From Lingula anatina (taxonomy: Eukaryota > Brachiopoda > Lingulata > Lingulida > Lingulidae): a DNA stretch of 64,000 bases. The notes under the pieces are model-generated. The model did not search any database. It had not been told where the DNA came from and saw only the letters and a list, made by a program, of their open reading frames with translations. The stretch covers positions 3,835 through 67,834 of the forward strand of contig NW_019775446.1 in NCBI RefSeq assembly GCF_001039355.2, written 5' to 3'. The first letter of the stretch is position 1. Each line of letters starts with the position of its first letter. Made by a program: the position numbers and the translations under genes. This document shows, piece after piece, positions 48,977-61,535 of this stretch.

Positions 48977-49284
48977 AGGGATAACAACTCTTCGTATGAG
49001 ATCTGTTTCACAATATATACATTGTAAACAACTCATAGAAATGTATTTTACCACAAAACTGCAGTTATAGCAATAAATCTGAAATCGGTACTTGCCACCC
49101 AACCACGTGACCTCCACAGATGGTTATACTCTGTAATAAGATTATTAAAAAAAGTTTTTAGAAAAAAATCAGGGACTAACTTTTAATGTAGAAATGGACT
49201 CATTAACCATTGGTAAGTATGGGAAAACTGCTGTTTACCCCAAGAAAATTCATTTTTTGGCCAAAATGAATAGTTGTTATCCCT
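48977..49284. mobile_element. TTAA-flanked MITE, copy 2
   Basis: Starts AGGGATAACAACTC and ends AGTTGTTATCCCT, flanked by TTAA at 48973-48976 and 49285-49288. It is homologous to 16138-16478, including the segment GACTCATTAACCATTGGTAA, but is shorter (308 bp). The small frames inside it have no known domain. Confidence 0.85.
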
Positions 49285-49530
49285 TTAACATTTACGCAGC
49301 AGTCGCAAACCAGGGCGGACGCCGTAACATACGCATCTTTCACATCTTTAACACCCGACTTCTCATTAACGTCACGTAATTCCACAGAGGTCGAGGTAGA
49401 GGTGGTGAATGTCATGATGTAAAAAGGGCAAGCTGACAAGTGGTCTTAGTTTACGGCACTAAGTCTGGCTGAATTATGTTATAAATGAATATAAAAGATG
49501 GATAGGCCTGTAAAGCTACAACCTGGCTCC

Positions 49531-49565
<35 letters not shown>

Positions 49566-49566
49566 T
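49531..49566. repeat. (TTTA)n microsatellite, copy A
   Basis: Nine TTTA units, reduced to two or three in copy B near 57867-57884. A clear allele-type length difference. Confidence 0.95.
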
Positions 49567-50260
49567 GTTTAATACTGCCTACCAGTGTCCTTTCTATTCA
49601 CTTAGGGCAGACAAATTCATAAAATATATGGATTGCAATTGGTCCATACCAATTTCCTAATTAAACATTCAATTACATGTCCTTCAGTTTCAAAGCAACA
49701 GGAAATATCCGAGTAAATGTCTGATGTATTTTCTAGACTGTGGCATTTCAGCCTCATCCAATTCCAAGATAAAAAGGCCGGTGGTTTAAGGTCAGCGAAC
49801 TTTTAATCGCATTCCACCACTGTGTTTCCTGAGGTGGTTTAGATATGACCGGCCAGACCTTGGTTAAAACGTTTTCTTTTTTAAAATGTTATATAAAAAA
49901 ATAATTTTTCGAATAGAATATATGATTTTTTAATTACTTAAAAACCGCATTGTGCTAGGGGACTCACGTTGTCATGCCACACGTTTCCTTAAACTCTATA
50001 GGATCACAGCAAAACGCTTTAAATATTTGTAGGTTTACCCAGATGTGTCCTTTGCTGACCCTCTCACGTGAGTCTGACTGACCAGCATATCGATCAGCTG
50101 ACCGTCAAAACTGAAAACACATGTCCCAACTCGCTACGATATTGTAGTATTCAAAGTGGGTAATTTGATTGTAATTAATAATATACTATGTAATTGATAA
50201 GAATTGTAATATGTAATCAATAATAGAATGACCCCTGAAAACAACAACAGGGGGGGGCTG

Positions 50261-50302
50261 CACGTGTTAAGCGGCCCTGCACGTGAGCACGTGTTGCACG
50301 TG
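50261..50302. promoter_or_regulatory. Cluster of four CACGTG E-boxes, copy A
   Basis: CACGTG at 50261-50266, 50280-50285, 50288-50293 and 50297-50302, with a further one at 50065-50070. The same cluster is kept in copy B. CACGTG is bound by bHLH-zipper factors such as USF, MYC/MAX and MITF/TFEB. There is no gene nearby in the window, so a role is inferred only. Confidence 0.45.
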
Positions 50303-52201
50303 TTGGATGGATTGGATAAGCATGACAAGGTGAAACGCCGCCAGGTGTTTGAAGTCTATAGCCAATAACTTACAGTAGCTTAGCAGACTACCTTAAGTTT
50401 GGTTCAACCTGTATTATTCCAAAGGCAATTTATAAATTGCTGATTTTGCTTGCATCTTTGCAAAAGTCAGTTCGACAATGAAAAAAAATTAAGATAATAA
50501 AAAATGAGATAAAGATAAAAATGAAAATACGAATACAGACAAAAAATTAATGCAAGTTGGCAAAAAAAAAAAGAAATGGATTTAAGTGTCGCTTATCCAA
50601 GATGTTATGCAGTGTAGGGATCATCTTGTGTGTTCTGGGTCATATTTCTGTTGGGTTAAGATAGATAATATACGGAATAAATGGTCGGCAATTGCTAGTT
50701 TGTTTTCCCTTCTAAATCGAAATGTTTGCTGTCTATTTCTCTCCCGAAAGTCAAATATCTTTGACCCGGTCATATCCGAGACAGTTTTGTTTTGTTATGA
50801 TTTTTATAGGATCAAAACAAACGTTCGATTCTCAATTAATTTTGCATAACAGTTTATCACTCGATTTACTTATGTGCAGCTTATTTTGTCCTATATCATT
50901 GACAATTTCCATCATGTGATTCGAAGTTAAGTATTATCAAGGGATAACTCTCATGTATTTTTACCATACGAAGCTTTGGCAGTGTCTGGTAGGAGGCGAA
51001 CTTTCTTTTACCATCTTATGTTTTGCCTTAAACCCTTATTGATTAAACTTGACTCTTAAATACAAAGTGACCCCCTTTAAGTGAACATCACCCGAAATTA
51101 AACAAAACTCAGCTGCGTTTCTTTTACATACTGTGAATATTTACCCCGCTTATTCTTCACGGCGGAATCATGAATTTTTTGCCGACATTTTCTCATTTAA
51201 ACCGTGTTAAGAAATTCACCGAGACGCGGATAAATTCGATCAGTGCTAATGAGTGGTGTAAGCTAAATATAAAGCACGCCCCATGGGACACAGTTTGCCC
51301 CTTAAAAGTCTGCGGTTATGTTATCTGGACGCCGAAGAATGTGATTTCCTGAAAAATCCAGGCACCGATTTAGCAAGGAGGGCCAGGGCAAGACTTCGCT
51401 GTTTTTTATTATTATCTTTTTAATAATTATTTTTCATAATGCAGTGACTAGAATTACGAAATATTAATATTAAAACAATGACATTTCAGTACGTGTTCAA
51501 CTGTAAATACCACACACCCATTCTGAGAAAGAAAGTTAAAAACAGCGGAAAGGCAGCGGAAAGCAAAACCAGTCACACGGACGGATGTATCGAAGAGGGC
51601 AGGATGTAGGATAAATCAAAATTAATACCAAAAAAGTTTCCTCATTTTTGACGGTTCAGATACCCCTTGTACACATAGACCAAATACCACTGCGGTCATT
51701 TCGACCAAATGTCATGGCGGTCAACCAAGGACAGGTACCTGTGAAGTTGGCCTTTCCACCATAAAATATAGCCTCATTTCACCTGTACTCCTATCTAATC
51801 ACCTATTACACATTTCAGATTGATTTATCTGTTTACACTTGTAGAGACAGACGCTCACTGACCATCGCATTCCTTCCTTATTGGTCCCAGGTCAGTGACA
51901 CCTGGTGATAAACGGCTTTTAATGACCAGGACATACGGCAAAAAAAAAAAAACTCCACCTGGTCTACCTGTGAATATGAACTGTTTGTCATAAATCAACA
52001 TTCCCAATGGAGAACCGGTCCCTGCAAGAAGACAGAGGTCTTGTACATATTGTGTTCAGGCATAGCTTGAACCACTTATTCTCACCGATATTATCCACGC
52101 TTGATAGCATCCTAGCACTGTTCAAATTTCAATCAATACATTTTCTGTGATATTACCTGTGAAGGTGTGGGAGTGAGGGCACCTGGGCCCTGAATTTTAG
52201 A

Positions 52202-52260
52202 GGTTTCTGGGCGGGTGAGTTGGGTGGGGTGGGGTGGGGTGGGGGTCGGAGGGTGGGTAT
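52202..52260. other. G-rich tract with quadruplex potential
   Basis: Several GGG/GGGG runs separated by one to four bases (GGGTGGGGTGGGGTGGGGTG) on the plus strand. Copy B (60609-60648) has a shortened version. Confidence 0.5.
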
Positions 52261-52407
52261 CGAAAGAACCGCCCCTTTGGACAGAAAAGATCTGCTTTTT
52301 TCAGAAAAAGAACCCCCCTTGAAATCCCTGTTAACAGGCCTGTCATCTCTAACGCTCTGGGCAGGGCACCTATTGACTCCATCAAAATTATAAATCATGG
52401 ACGGTGT

Positions 52408-52458
<51 letters not shown>

Positions 52459-52459
52459 G
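52408..52459. repeat. (ATT)n microsatellite, copy A
   Basis: About sixteen ATT units, matched by a run of similar length at 60796-60846 in copy B. Confidence 0.95.
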
Positions 52460-54023
52460 ACAAGTTTAGAAGTAGTTTTCCGTCGAAATTTTGATGCTTT
52501 TCCCCTAATTTCACTCTATTTCATCTAATTCAATTGATACACGGTATTCAAGTTTTCAAATCAAGTTTTTAAATTATCATTTGAGCCATTTGAAATTGAC
52601 GAACGCCTTAAGCCAAGTGATTAAATTGAATACGCTTTAAAGCCCACGTAGAGCGTTACAGACGGTTTTCATCTCAGGGTTTTTACAGCAGTGCAGTCAT
52701 TGATCCTCCATTAGATGAGGGTCACCAAGTTTATTGCGACATTTGCCCTTAATAGAAATAAATGTTTGCCAGCCAAGGTCATTGTTTTGACAGAGTTTTT
52801 AGAGAGAAAAGCTCCCGCTGCACCATGATCAAGGAGGTGGGGACGAGCGAGGATGCGTCAGCATTAAATAAAGCAACCTCAACTAGGTAGAATATTAATA
52901 TGATGGTCCTGTCCAAAAAAGCGTTGCGGTCAGTTGTTACATATATCACTGTAACTGTTCGGGTGGTGGTGAGATAGATCTGGTAAATACAGAGTTCATG
53001 TCTGTTTTTCTGCAGTTAGCATTCTTTTCGGATACCTTGCATTGTGTAAGTTGACGAAAGTACCAGATCTCTTTGGTACCGGCTGTAAACTTTTAAGGTA
53101 CAGGTGCACTCAGAGAGAGAGACTAGGGGTACAATGTAGTAGTAAGTAATGGAGGGGGTCTAGGGGAAGGGGAAAAAGAGTTCATGATAGGTCAACATCC
53201 CAAGAACACAAGCTGCGCCCTCTCTACTTTAAATTATCGCATTGTATCTTTGACATTACGTCACGTGGCTGTGCGGTGAACTACCAACATTTGCGCAAAA
53301 ACTTTGTGAGCAAATTAAGCATAGATGTCAGTCTAATGAAAAACCGGCCCATACCAGTCTTGCCCGGACCATAAAGTAGGTTTTATTTCATGGATTGGCT
53401 TTCTAACTAATTGACATGGCATTAAGCTTCGGTTTCCTGTTAAAGATCAGTCGACTTTCTCTCTCCAGAGGTTGGACTTCCACACAACCAATAGCTTCCA
53501 ATAACATAAAAACTATAGACGGAAAGAATTTCCTCTGGGCTTTGGACGATCGATAAGTGGGACTAATTCCTACATTTAAGCAGAAAAAGCGGTGTCATAA
53601 TCACTGCACTCTGGGCGATATTTCATAGGACTATATTACAATCAGGTGCTTATTCCACATAATTTGGTAGTCGTAATTATTTTGAAAGTCACAAGGCAAG
53701 TTTCTAGTAGGACATTCGTTTGAAAATGCTGTCGGTTGCACGTTCTTTTAAAATTTATCTTACATCCTTTCCATCCTGGTGACAACTAATTATCTGAAAT
53801 CCAGGTTTTGTACAAGACACGCGGCATGGGTGAGTTTAAAAATTTGCAAAAGTACGGCTGCCCAAGTAAGTCTCTTTAAAAATTCATAAAACATAGAATA
53901 TCTTGTACCAATGCATTTTAAAATCCTCGTGTGGTTGCAAGCGATCGATGTTGACACTTTTCTAAGCTTTTCTAAGTTTCGCTGATGACAAAGAAATCCA
54001 GTTTAAGGTACTCAGGGTATTCA

Positions 54024-54043
54024 TGACGTCACCTCTGACGTCA
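54024..54043. promoter_or_regulatory. Twin CRE, copy A
   Basis: Two perfect TGACGTCA palindromes, at 54024-54031 and 54036-54043, 12 bp apart start to start (about one helical turn). Both are conserved in copy B at 62458-62465 and 62470-62477. Confidence 0.45.
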
Positions 54044-55180
54044 TACAAAATCTTTACGGTTATATCTCAATAAAATACATCAAATAACTTGCCAGAGCCA
54101 AACGGCATCAATTTCCGGTGTTCCCTTTGGAGATATTAAGTGTCAGCGTGAGTTACATGTCACTCAAATAATATTGTCAACTTCCAATAACTAGCGTATT
54201 TTCATCTTCTTTCGGTTGATTACTTTTGCCTTAAGTTTTTTTTTTCNAGATCATGGGCACGTTTGTCTGTTTAGATTAAACTCGACGCAATAATTAAAGT
54301 TCAACAATCAAAGAGTAGCAGACAAAGCGCCGATTAAACCTGGTGGCAGTAGTTTTGTGAAAGGTGTCAGATTAAGGTTTGAGTCTCGAGATACAGACCC
54401 CCTGATACCAGTTTATGGAACAGAAATTTGATTAAAGATCTTGTACACTTCGTCAGGTTATCTAAGAAATCAATACGCTCCTTTCATGTTCAGATTCGTT
54501 CCTTCTATCAAACCAGAGAGAGATGATAGTTTTAAAGACCTGTTCCCACATCAGTCCTGATCGCAACCGATTACACATTTCCTTATTACAGGTGCACCTT
54601 CCACCATCAACTGTATTGTTGTCGAAATCTCGAAATCTGACTGATATCTTATGGGTATAAAACTTATCTGTGACACAATGCTGAATCATGGAATTACATA
54701 GTTCCATGGTTAAAAAAACGCCTCGGTTTTTTTAAATCTGGATTAATAAAGCGTTATTGGTTTTGCCTCTTAAATTAAAAGATTGTATTGAGTTACTTTT
54801 TAACGTAAAAAGGATTTCAATATCGTGGATTTTAATGAGTAATAGCATTGAATTACGCAATGAGAAAAAAACAGAAAGTAGAAAAAGAAAAATTTAAAAA
54901 TGGAAAATTTCCAATTGATATCTTTATTGGTCATGACTTTTGGAACTGTGCTCTCTAGAATATTATGTTTTTCAAATGATTAAGGGATTATGAAAACATT
55001 TGGATAAATATTTATAAAAATGCTAAAATAAGACAAATATTGCGAATCTTTGTCATTAAGTTTTCACCAAGAAAAAATTATGTCATCGAGGAAGCATTAA
55101 TTTCGGTCTGTATATATAGCGTGGTTCCTTTTAATATTCGGCCTATTGTTTGGTGGGGTTTCCTCTGCTGCAGATAGGAG

Positions 55181-55213
55181 TGTGTGTGTGTGTGTGTGTG
55201 TTTGTGTGTGTGT
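55181..55213. repeat. (GT)n microsatellite, copy B
   Basis: An interrupted GT run followed by poly-G and GA tracts directly before the assembly gap. Confidence 0.9.
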
Positions 55214-55276
55214 CGGGAGAAGGGGGGGGGGGGGGAGAGAGAGCTTGGGACCGAATCTGCACTTTTGTTTTGGAAA

Positions 55277-55978
55277 NNNNNNNNNNNNNNNNNNNNNNNN
55301 NNNNNNNNNNNNNNNNNNNNNNNNNNNNNNNNNNNNNNNNNNNNNNNNNNNNNNNNNNNNNNNNNNNNNNNNNNNNNNNNNNNNNNNNNNNNNNNNNNNN
55401 NNNNNNNNNNNNNNNNNNNNNNNNNNNNNNNNNNNNNNNNNNNNNNNNNNNNNNNNNNNNNNNNNNNNNNNNNNNNNNNNNNNNNNNNNNNNNNNNNNNN
55501 NNNNNNNNNNNNNNNNNNNNNNNNNNNNNNNNNNNNNNNNNNNNNNNNNNNNNNNNNNNNNNNNNNNNNNNNNNNNNNNNNNNNNNNNNNNNNNNNNNNN
55601 NNNNNNNNNNNNNNNNNNNNNNNNNNNNNNNNNNNNNNNNNNNNNNNNNNNNNNNNNNNNNNNNNNNNNNNNNNNNNNNNNNNNNNNNNNNNNNNNNNNN
55701 NNNNNNNNNNNNNNNNNNNNNNNNNNNNNNNNNNNNNNNNNNNNNNNNNNNNNNNNNNNNNNNNNNNNNNNNNNNNNNNNNNNNNNNNNNNNNNNNNNNN
55801 NNNNNNNNNNNNNNNNNNNNNNNNNNNNNNNNNNNNNNNNNNNNNNNNNNNNNNNNNNNNNNNNNNNNNNNNNNNNNNNNNNNNNNNNNNNNNNNNNNNN
55901 NNNNNNNNNNNNNNNNNNNNNNNNNNNNNNNNNNNNNNNNNNNNNNNNNNNNNNNNNNNNNNNNNNNNNNNNNNNNNN
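55277..55978. other. Assembly gap (702 N)
   Basis: An unresolved stretch between a GT/poly-G tract and a T/C-homopolymer tract. The matching place in copy A (about 47681-47700) has only a few tens of bases, so the gap size may be nominal or the allele may carry an insertion. Confidence 0.98.
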
Positions 55979-57300
55979 CTCTCCCTTTTTTTTTTGGAAA
56001 AAAACCCACCCCCGGCCCCCCCCCCCCCCCCCCCACTCCCACCCTACCACCACACTGTGAACGCTCAATGCTTAACTGGTCGCAGCGCGCTGGTCAAACT
56101 CCGCTAGCCTCTGTCCACTCAAGAAGTTGTAACTTCTTGGTCCACTGAAGACCTAGGTATGAGGACATACGAACTCGTTTCTCGTGTGTCACGCTCACCA
56201 GATTGCATTGTCAGTGTACTGACGTCACGGAAAGCCACTGATTCCGAAAGTCACGACGCTGTCTTATCAATTGTCAACCATAAAGACCAAATAAAATTAC
56301 TGTTGTCACAGTTCTCGCTTTGCAATAAGCGCGGTGCGTTGATATTCTGAAATTACTTGTTAGTATTCAAAGCGGGGTTCACTGGATTTAATTTTACTGT
56401 GAAAGAGTAGTTTACTGCAATATTTGGAGCGAGGGATTCGTGTCCAATTTATCACTTTAATTATTCAACTCAACAGGCGAAATCTATACATTGCATAACG
56501 ATTTATTCGATGACAGAGTGCCCTTTAGCTGAAAGGAATAAGTATGGAAACTAGAGAGGTGTTAACTATACGCACTGACTGTTCTAAAATCGATGATTTT
56601 TGACCCGAAACCTACTTACATCATTTATATAATAGATAATATGAACCAGGATTGAATGGGCTCTGTTGAATGCCACTCCATTTCTCTAATTTCAGTGTTG
56701 CGTTAAGGATGGATGATATGAGACAGTTTTTAGTGCAAGCCACGTCGTGACGGCGACGTGAGAGATAAAAAACAAACAAACAATTATGTTATTGTTTTTA
56801 ATATTAAAAAAAGTTTTAAAAAGACCGTGGGAGGTATAAATACCGAACCCTTTTGGTTATTTCATACCAAAATTTCCATCATAAATGTTCACCCTGCACC
56901 ACATTTTATTTCACACTCTCGTGGGGTGAGAACTTTGTTCAAATTATAAAGCAGTATGTCACCAGAGGGCCCTGGTGTATAGAAAAGATCAATGCACTTT
57001 ATTAGTATAGCATTTCATAGTTAATGCTGAAAACGAGGAAGCGTTGGGCAGACTTAACCATTTTTATCGTTATGTGTCTGGCGCAGTAGGAGATGTAGAA
57101 CATCTCCCAAAGGTAGCATTAATTGAATGTCAAAACGATAACACTACATAAGATTTATTTTTATACGGCGGTAATCAACAAAACTAATTTGAAAGAAGCA
57201 AACCTTCGCCTCAATCAAAGAGATCCTGACAACACCGCAAAAAAATGTGTTTTTGAAATATTTTCTCCTTAAAGCTGTCGCTTTGACGTTCTAACCTTAA

Positions 57301-57618
57301 AGGGATAACAACTCTTGTATGAGATCTGTTTCACAGTATATACAACTCATAGAAATATAATATATTCTATTTTACCATAAAACTGCAGTTATAGAAATAA
57401 ATCTGAAATCTGTACTTGCCACCCAACCAAGTGACCTCCATAGATGGTTATACTCTGTAATAATCTCTTAAGAGATTATTAAAAAAAGTTTTTAGAAAAA
57501 AATCAGGGACTAACTTTGAATGTAGAAATGGACTCATTAACCATTGGTAAGTATGGGAAAACTGCTGTTTACCCCAGGAAAATTCATTTTTTGGCCAAAA
57601 TGAATAGTTGTTATCCCT
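57301..57618. mobile_element. TTAA-flanked MITE, copy 3
   Basis: The copy B counterpart of 48977-49284, flanked by TTAA at 57297-57300 and 57619-57622. It is 318 bp and keeps the AATCTCTTAAGAGATT palindrome that copy A has lost. Confidence 0.85.
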
Positions 57619-58599
57619 TTAACATTTACGCAGCAGTCGCAAACCAGGGCGGACGCCGTAACATACGCATCTTTCACATCTTTAACACCCGACTTCTCAT
57701 TAACGTCACGTAATTCCACAGAGGTCGAGGTAGAGGTGGTGAATGTCATGATGTAAAAAGGGCAAGCTGACAAGTGGTCTTAGTTTACGGCACTAAGTCT
57801 GGCTGAATTATATTATTTATGAATATAAAAGATGGATAGGCCTGTAAAGCTACAACCTGGCTCCTTGTTTTTTTATTTATTTATGTTTAATACTGCCTAC
57901 CAGTGTCCTTTCTATTCACTTAGGGCAGACAAATTCATAAAATATATGGATTGCAATTGGTCCATACCTATTTCCTGATTAAACATTCAATTACATGTCC
58001 TTCAGTTTCAAAGCAACAGGAAATATCCGAGTAAATGTCTGATGTATTTTCTAGACTGCCGCATTTCAGCCTCATCCAATTCCAAGATAAAAAGGCCGGT
58101 GGTTTAAGGTCAGCGAACTTTTAATGCCATTCCACCACAGTGTTTCCTAAGGTGGTTTAGATATGACCGGCCAGACCTTGGTTAAAACGTTTTCTTTTTT
58201 TTTAAATGTTATATAAAAAAATTTAAATTTTCAAATAGAATATATGATTTTTTAATTACTTAAAAACCGCATTCTGCTAGGGGACTCACGTTGTCATGCC
58301 ACACGTTTCCTTAAACTCTATAAGCGGGGTCTTTAAAGGATCACAGGAAAACGCTTTAAATATTTGTAGGTTTACCCAGATGTGTCCTTTTCTGACCCTC
58401 TCACGTGAGTCTGACTGACCAGCATATCGATCAGCTGACCGTCAAAACTGAAAACACATGTCCCAACTCGCTACGATATTGTAGTATTCAAAGTGGGTAA
58501 TTTGATTGCAATTAATAATATACTATGTAATTGATAAGAATTGTAATATGTAATCAATAATAGAATTACCCCTGGAAACAACAACAGGGGAGAGGGCTG

Positions 58600-58641
58600 C
58601 ACGTGATAAGCGGCCCTGCACGTGAGCACGTGTTGCACGTG
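58600..58641. promoter_or_regulatory. Cluster of four CACGTG E-boxes, copy B
   Basis: CACGTG at 58600-58605, 58619-58624, 58627-58632 and 58636-58641, plus one at 58402-58407. Spacing is the same as in copy A despite nearby differences. Confidence 0.45.
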
Positions 58642-60300
58642 TTGGATGGATTGGATAAGCATGACAAGGTGAAACGCCGCCAGGTGTTTGAAGTCTATAG
58701 CCAATAACTTACAGTAGCTTAGCTGACTACCTTAAGTTTGGTTCAACCTGTATTATTCCAAAGGCCATTTATAAATTGCTGATTTTGCTTGCGTCTTTGC
58801 AAAAGTCAGTTCGACAATGAAAAAAATTAATATAATAAAAATTGAGATAAAGATAAAAATGAAAATACGAATAAAGACAAAAAATTAATGCAAGTTGGCA
58901 AAAAATAAAAATAAAAAAATAAAGTGTCGCTTATCCAAGATGTTATGCAGTGTAGGGATCATCTTGTGTGTTCTGGGTCATATTTCTGTTGGGTTAAGAT
59001 AGATAATATACGGAATAAATGGTCGGCAATTGCTAGTTTATTTTCCCCTCTAGATCGAAATGTTTGCTGTCTATTTCTCTCCCGAAAGTCAAATATCTTT
59101 GACCCCGTCATATCCGAGACAGTTTTGTTTTGTTATGATTTTTATAGGATCAAAACAAACGTTCGATTCTCAATTAATTTTGCATAACAGTTTATCACTC
59201 GATTTACTTTTGCGCAGCTTATTTTGTCCTATATCATTGACAATTTCCATCATGTGATTCGAAGTTAAGTATTATCAAGGGATAACTCTCATGTATTTTG
59301 CAGTCAGCAAAGAAATCTTTACCATACGAAGCTTTGGTAGTGTCTGGTAGGAGGCGAACTTTCTTTTACCATCTTATTTTTTTGCCTTAAACCCTTATTG
59401 ATTAAACTTGACTCTTAAATACAAAGTGACCCCCTTTAAGTGAACATCACCCGAAATTAAACAAAACTCAGCTGCGTTTCTTTTACATACTGTGAATATT
59501 TACCCCGCTTATTCTTCACGGCGGAATCATGAATTTTTTTGCCGACATTTTCTCATTTAAACCGTGTTAAGAAATTCACCGAGACGCGGGTAAATTCGAT
59601 CAGTGCTAATGAGTGGTGTAAGCTAAATATAAAGCACGCCCCATGGGACACAGTTTGCCCCTTAAAAGTCTGCGGTTATGTTATCTGGACGCCGAAGAAT
59701 GTGATTTCCTGAAAAATCCTGGCACCGATTTAGCAAGGAGGGCCAGGGCAAGACTTCGCTGTTTTTTATTATTATTATCTTTTTAATAATTATTTTTCAT
59801 AATGCAGTGACTAGAATTACGAAATATTAATATTAAAACAATGACATTTCAGTACGTGTTCAACTGTAAATACCACACACCCATTCTGAGAAAGAAAGTT
59901 AAAAACAGCAGAAAGGCAGCGGAAAGCAAAACCAGTCATACGGACGGATGTATCGAAGAGGGCAGGATGCAGGATAAATCAAAATTAATACCAAAAAAGT
60001 TTCCTCATTTTTGACGGTTCAGATACCCCTTGTACACATAGACCAAATACCACTGCGGCCATTTCGACCAAATGTCATGGCGGTCAACCAAGGACAGGTA
60101 CCTGAGAAGTTGACCTTTCCACCATAAAATATAGCCTCACTTCACCTGTACTCCTATCTAATCGCCTATTACACATTTCAGATTGATTTATCTGTTTACA
60201 CCTGTAGAGACAGACGCTCACTGACCATCGCACTCCTTCCTTATTGGCCCCAGGTCAGTGACACCTGGTGATAAACGGCTTTTAATGACTAGGACATACG

Positions 60301-60302
<2 letters not shown>

Positions 60303-60330
<28 letters not shown>
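60303..60330. repeat. Poly-A tract
   Basis: About 28 A. Only about 13 at the matching site in copy A (51940-51952). Confidence 0.95.
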
Positions 60331-60335
<5 letters not shown>

Positions 60336-60793
60336 ACCTGTGAATATGAACTGTTTGTCGTAAAACAATATTCCCAATGGAAAACCAGTCCCTGCAAGAA
60401 GACAGAGGTCTTGTATATATTGTGTTCTGGCATAGCTTGAACCACTTATTCTCACCGATATTATCCACGCTTGATAGCATCCCAGCACTGTTCAAATTTC
60501 AATCAATATTTTTCTGTGATATTACCTGTCACAGTGAAGGTGTGGGTTGTGAGGGCACCTAGGCCCTGAATTCTAAAGGTTTCTGGGTGTTACCCAGGTA
60601 CCCAGGTCCATGGGCGGGTTAGTGGGGTGGGAGTCGGAGGGTGGGTATCAAAAGAACCGCCCCTTTGGACGAAAAAGGTCTGCTTTTTTCAGAAAAAGAA
60701 TCTCCCTTAAAATCCCTGTTAACAGGCCTGTCATCTCTAACGCTCTGGGCAGGGCACCTATTGACTCCATCAAAATTCTAAATCATGGACGGT

Positions 60794-60795
<2 letters not shown>

Positions 60796-60846
<51 letters not shown>
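60796..60846. repeat. (ATT)n microsatellite, copy B
   Basis: About seventeen ATT units, the counterpart of 52408-52459. Confidence 0.95.
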
Positions 60847-61496
60847 GACAAGTTTAGAAATAATTTTCCGTCGAAATTTTTATGCTTTTCCCCTAATTTC
60901 ACTCTATTTCATCTAATTCAATTGATACACAGTATTCAAGTTTTCAAATCAAGTTTTTAAATTATCATTTGTGTCATTTGAAATTGGCGAACGCCTTAAG
61001 CCAAGTGATTAAATTGAATACGCTTTAAAGCCCACGTTGAGCGTTACAGACGGTTTTCATCTCAGGGTTTTTACAGCAATGCAGTCATTGATCCTCCATT
61101 AGATGAGGGTCACCAAGTTTATTGCGACATTTGCCCTTAATAGAAATAAATGTTTGCCAGTCAAGGTCATTGTTTTGACAGAGTTTTTAGAGCGAAAAGC
61201 TCCCGCTGCACCATGATCAAGGGGGTGGGACGAGCGAGGATGCGTCAGCATTAAATAAAGCCACCTTAACTAGGTAGAATATTAATATGATGGTCCTGGC
61301 CAAAAGAGCGTTGCGGTCAGTCGTTACATATATCACTGTAACTGTTCGGGTGGTGGTGAGATAGATTTGGTAAATACAGAGTTCATGTCTGTTTTTCTGC
61401 AGTTAGCATTCTTTTCGGATACCTTGCATTGTGTAAGTTGACGAAAGTACCAGATCTCTTTGGTACCGGCTGTAAACTTTTAAGGTACAGGTGCAC

Positions 61497-61499
<3 letters not shown>

Positions 61500-61532
<33 letters not shown>
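61500..61532. repeat. (AG)n microsatellite, copy B
   Basis: About sixteen AG units, against five or six at the matching place in copy A near 53111. Confidence 0.95.

Positions 61533-61535
<3 letters not shown>

Larger units (their letters stand above)
46311..54246. repeat. 8-kb direct duplication, copy A
   Basis: The whole segment recurs in the same order and orientation at 54248-62682 with a few percent of differences, mainly single bases, small indels and microsatellite length changes. Copy A ends at the single N at 54247, after which copy B begins at its left end. No recognisable gene lies in it. A TTAA element (48977-49284), an E-box cluster and a twin CRE are present in both copies. Most likely two alleles placed in series. 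Confidence 0.92.

Noticed and set aside
55097-56148. Several open frames of about 300-330 codons on both strands
   Set aside because: They exist only because 702 Ns are read as open sequence. Their ends are GT, poly-G and poly-C repeats.
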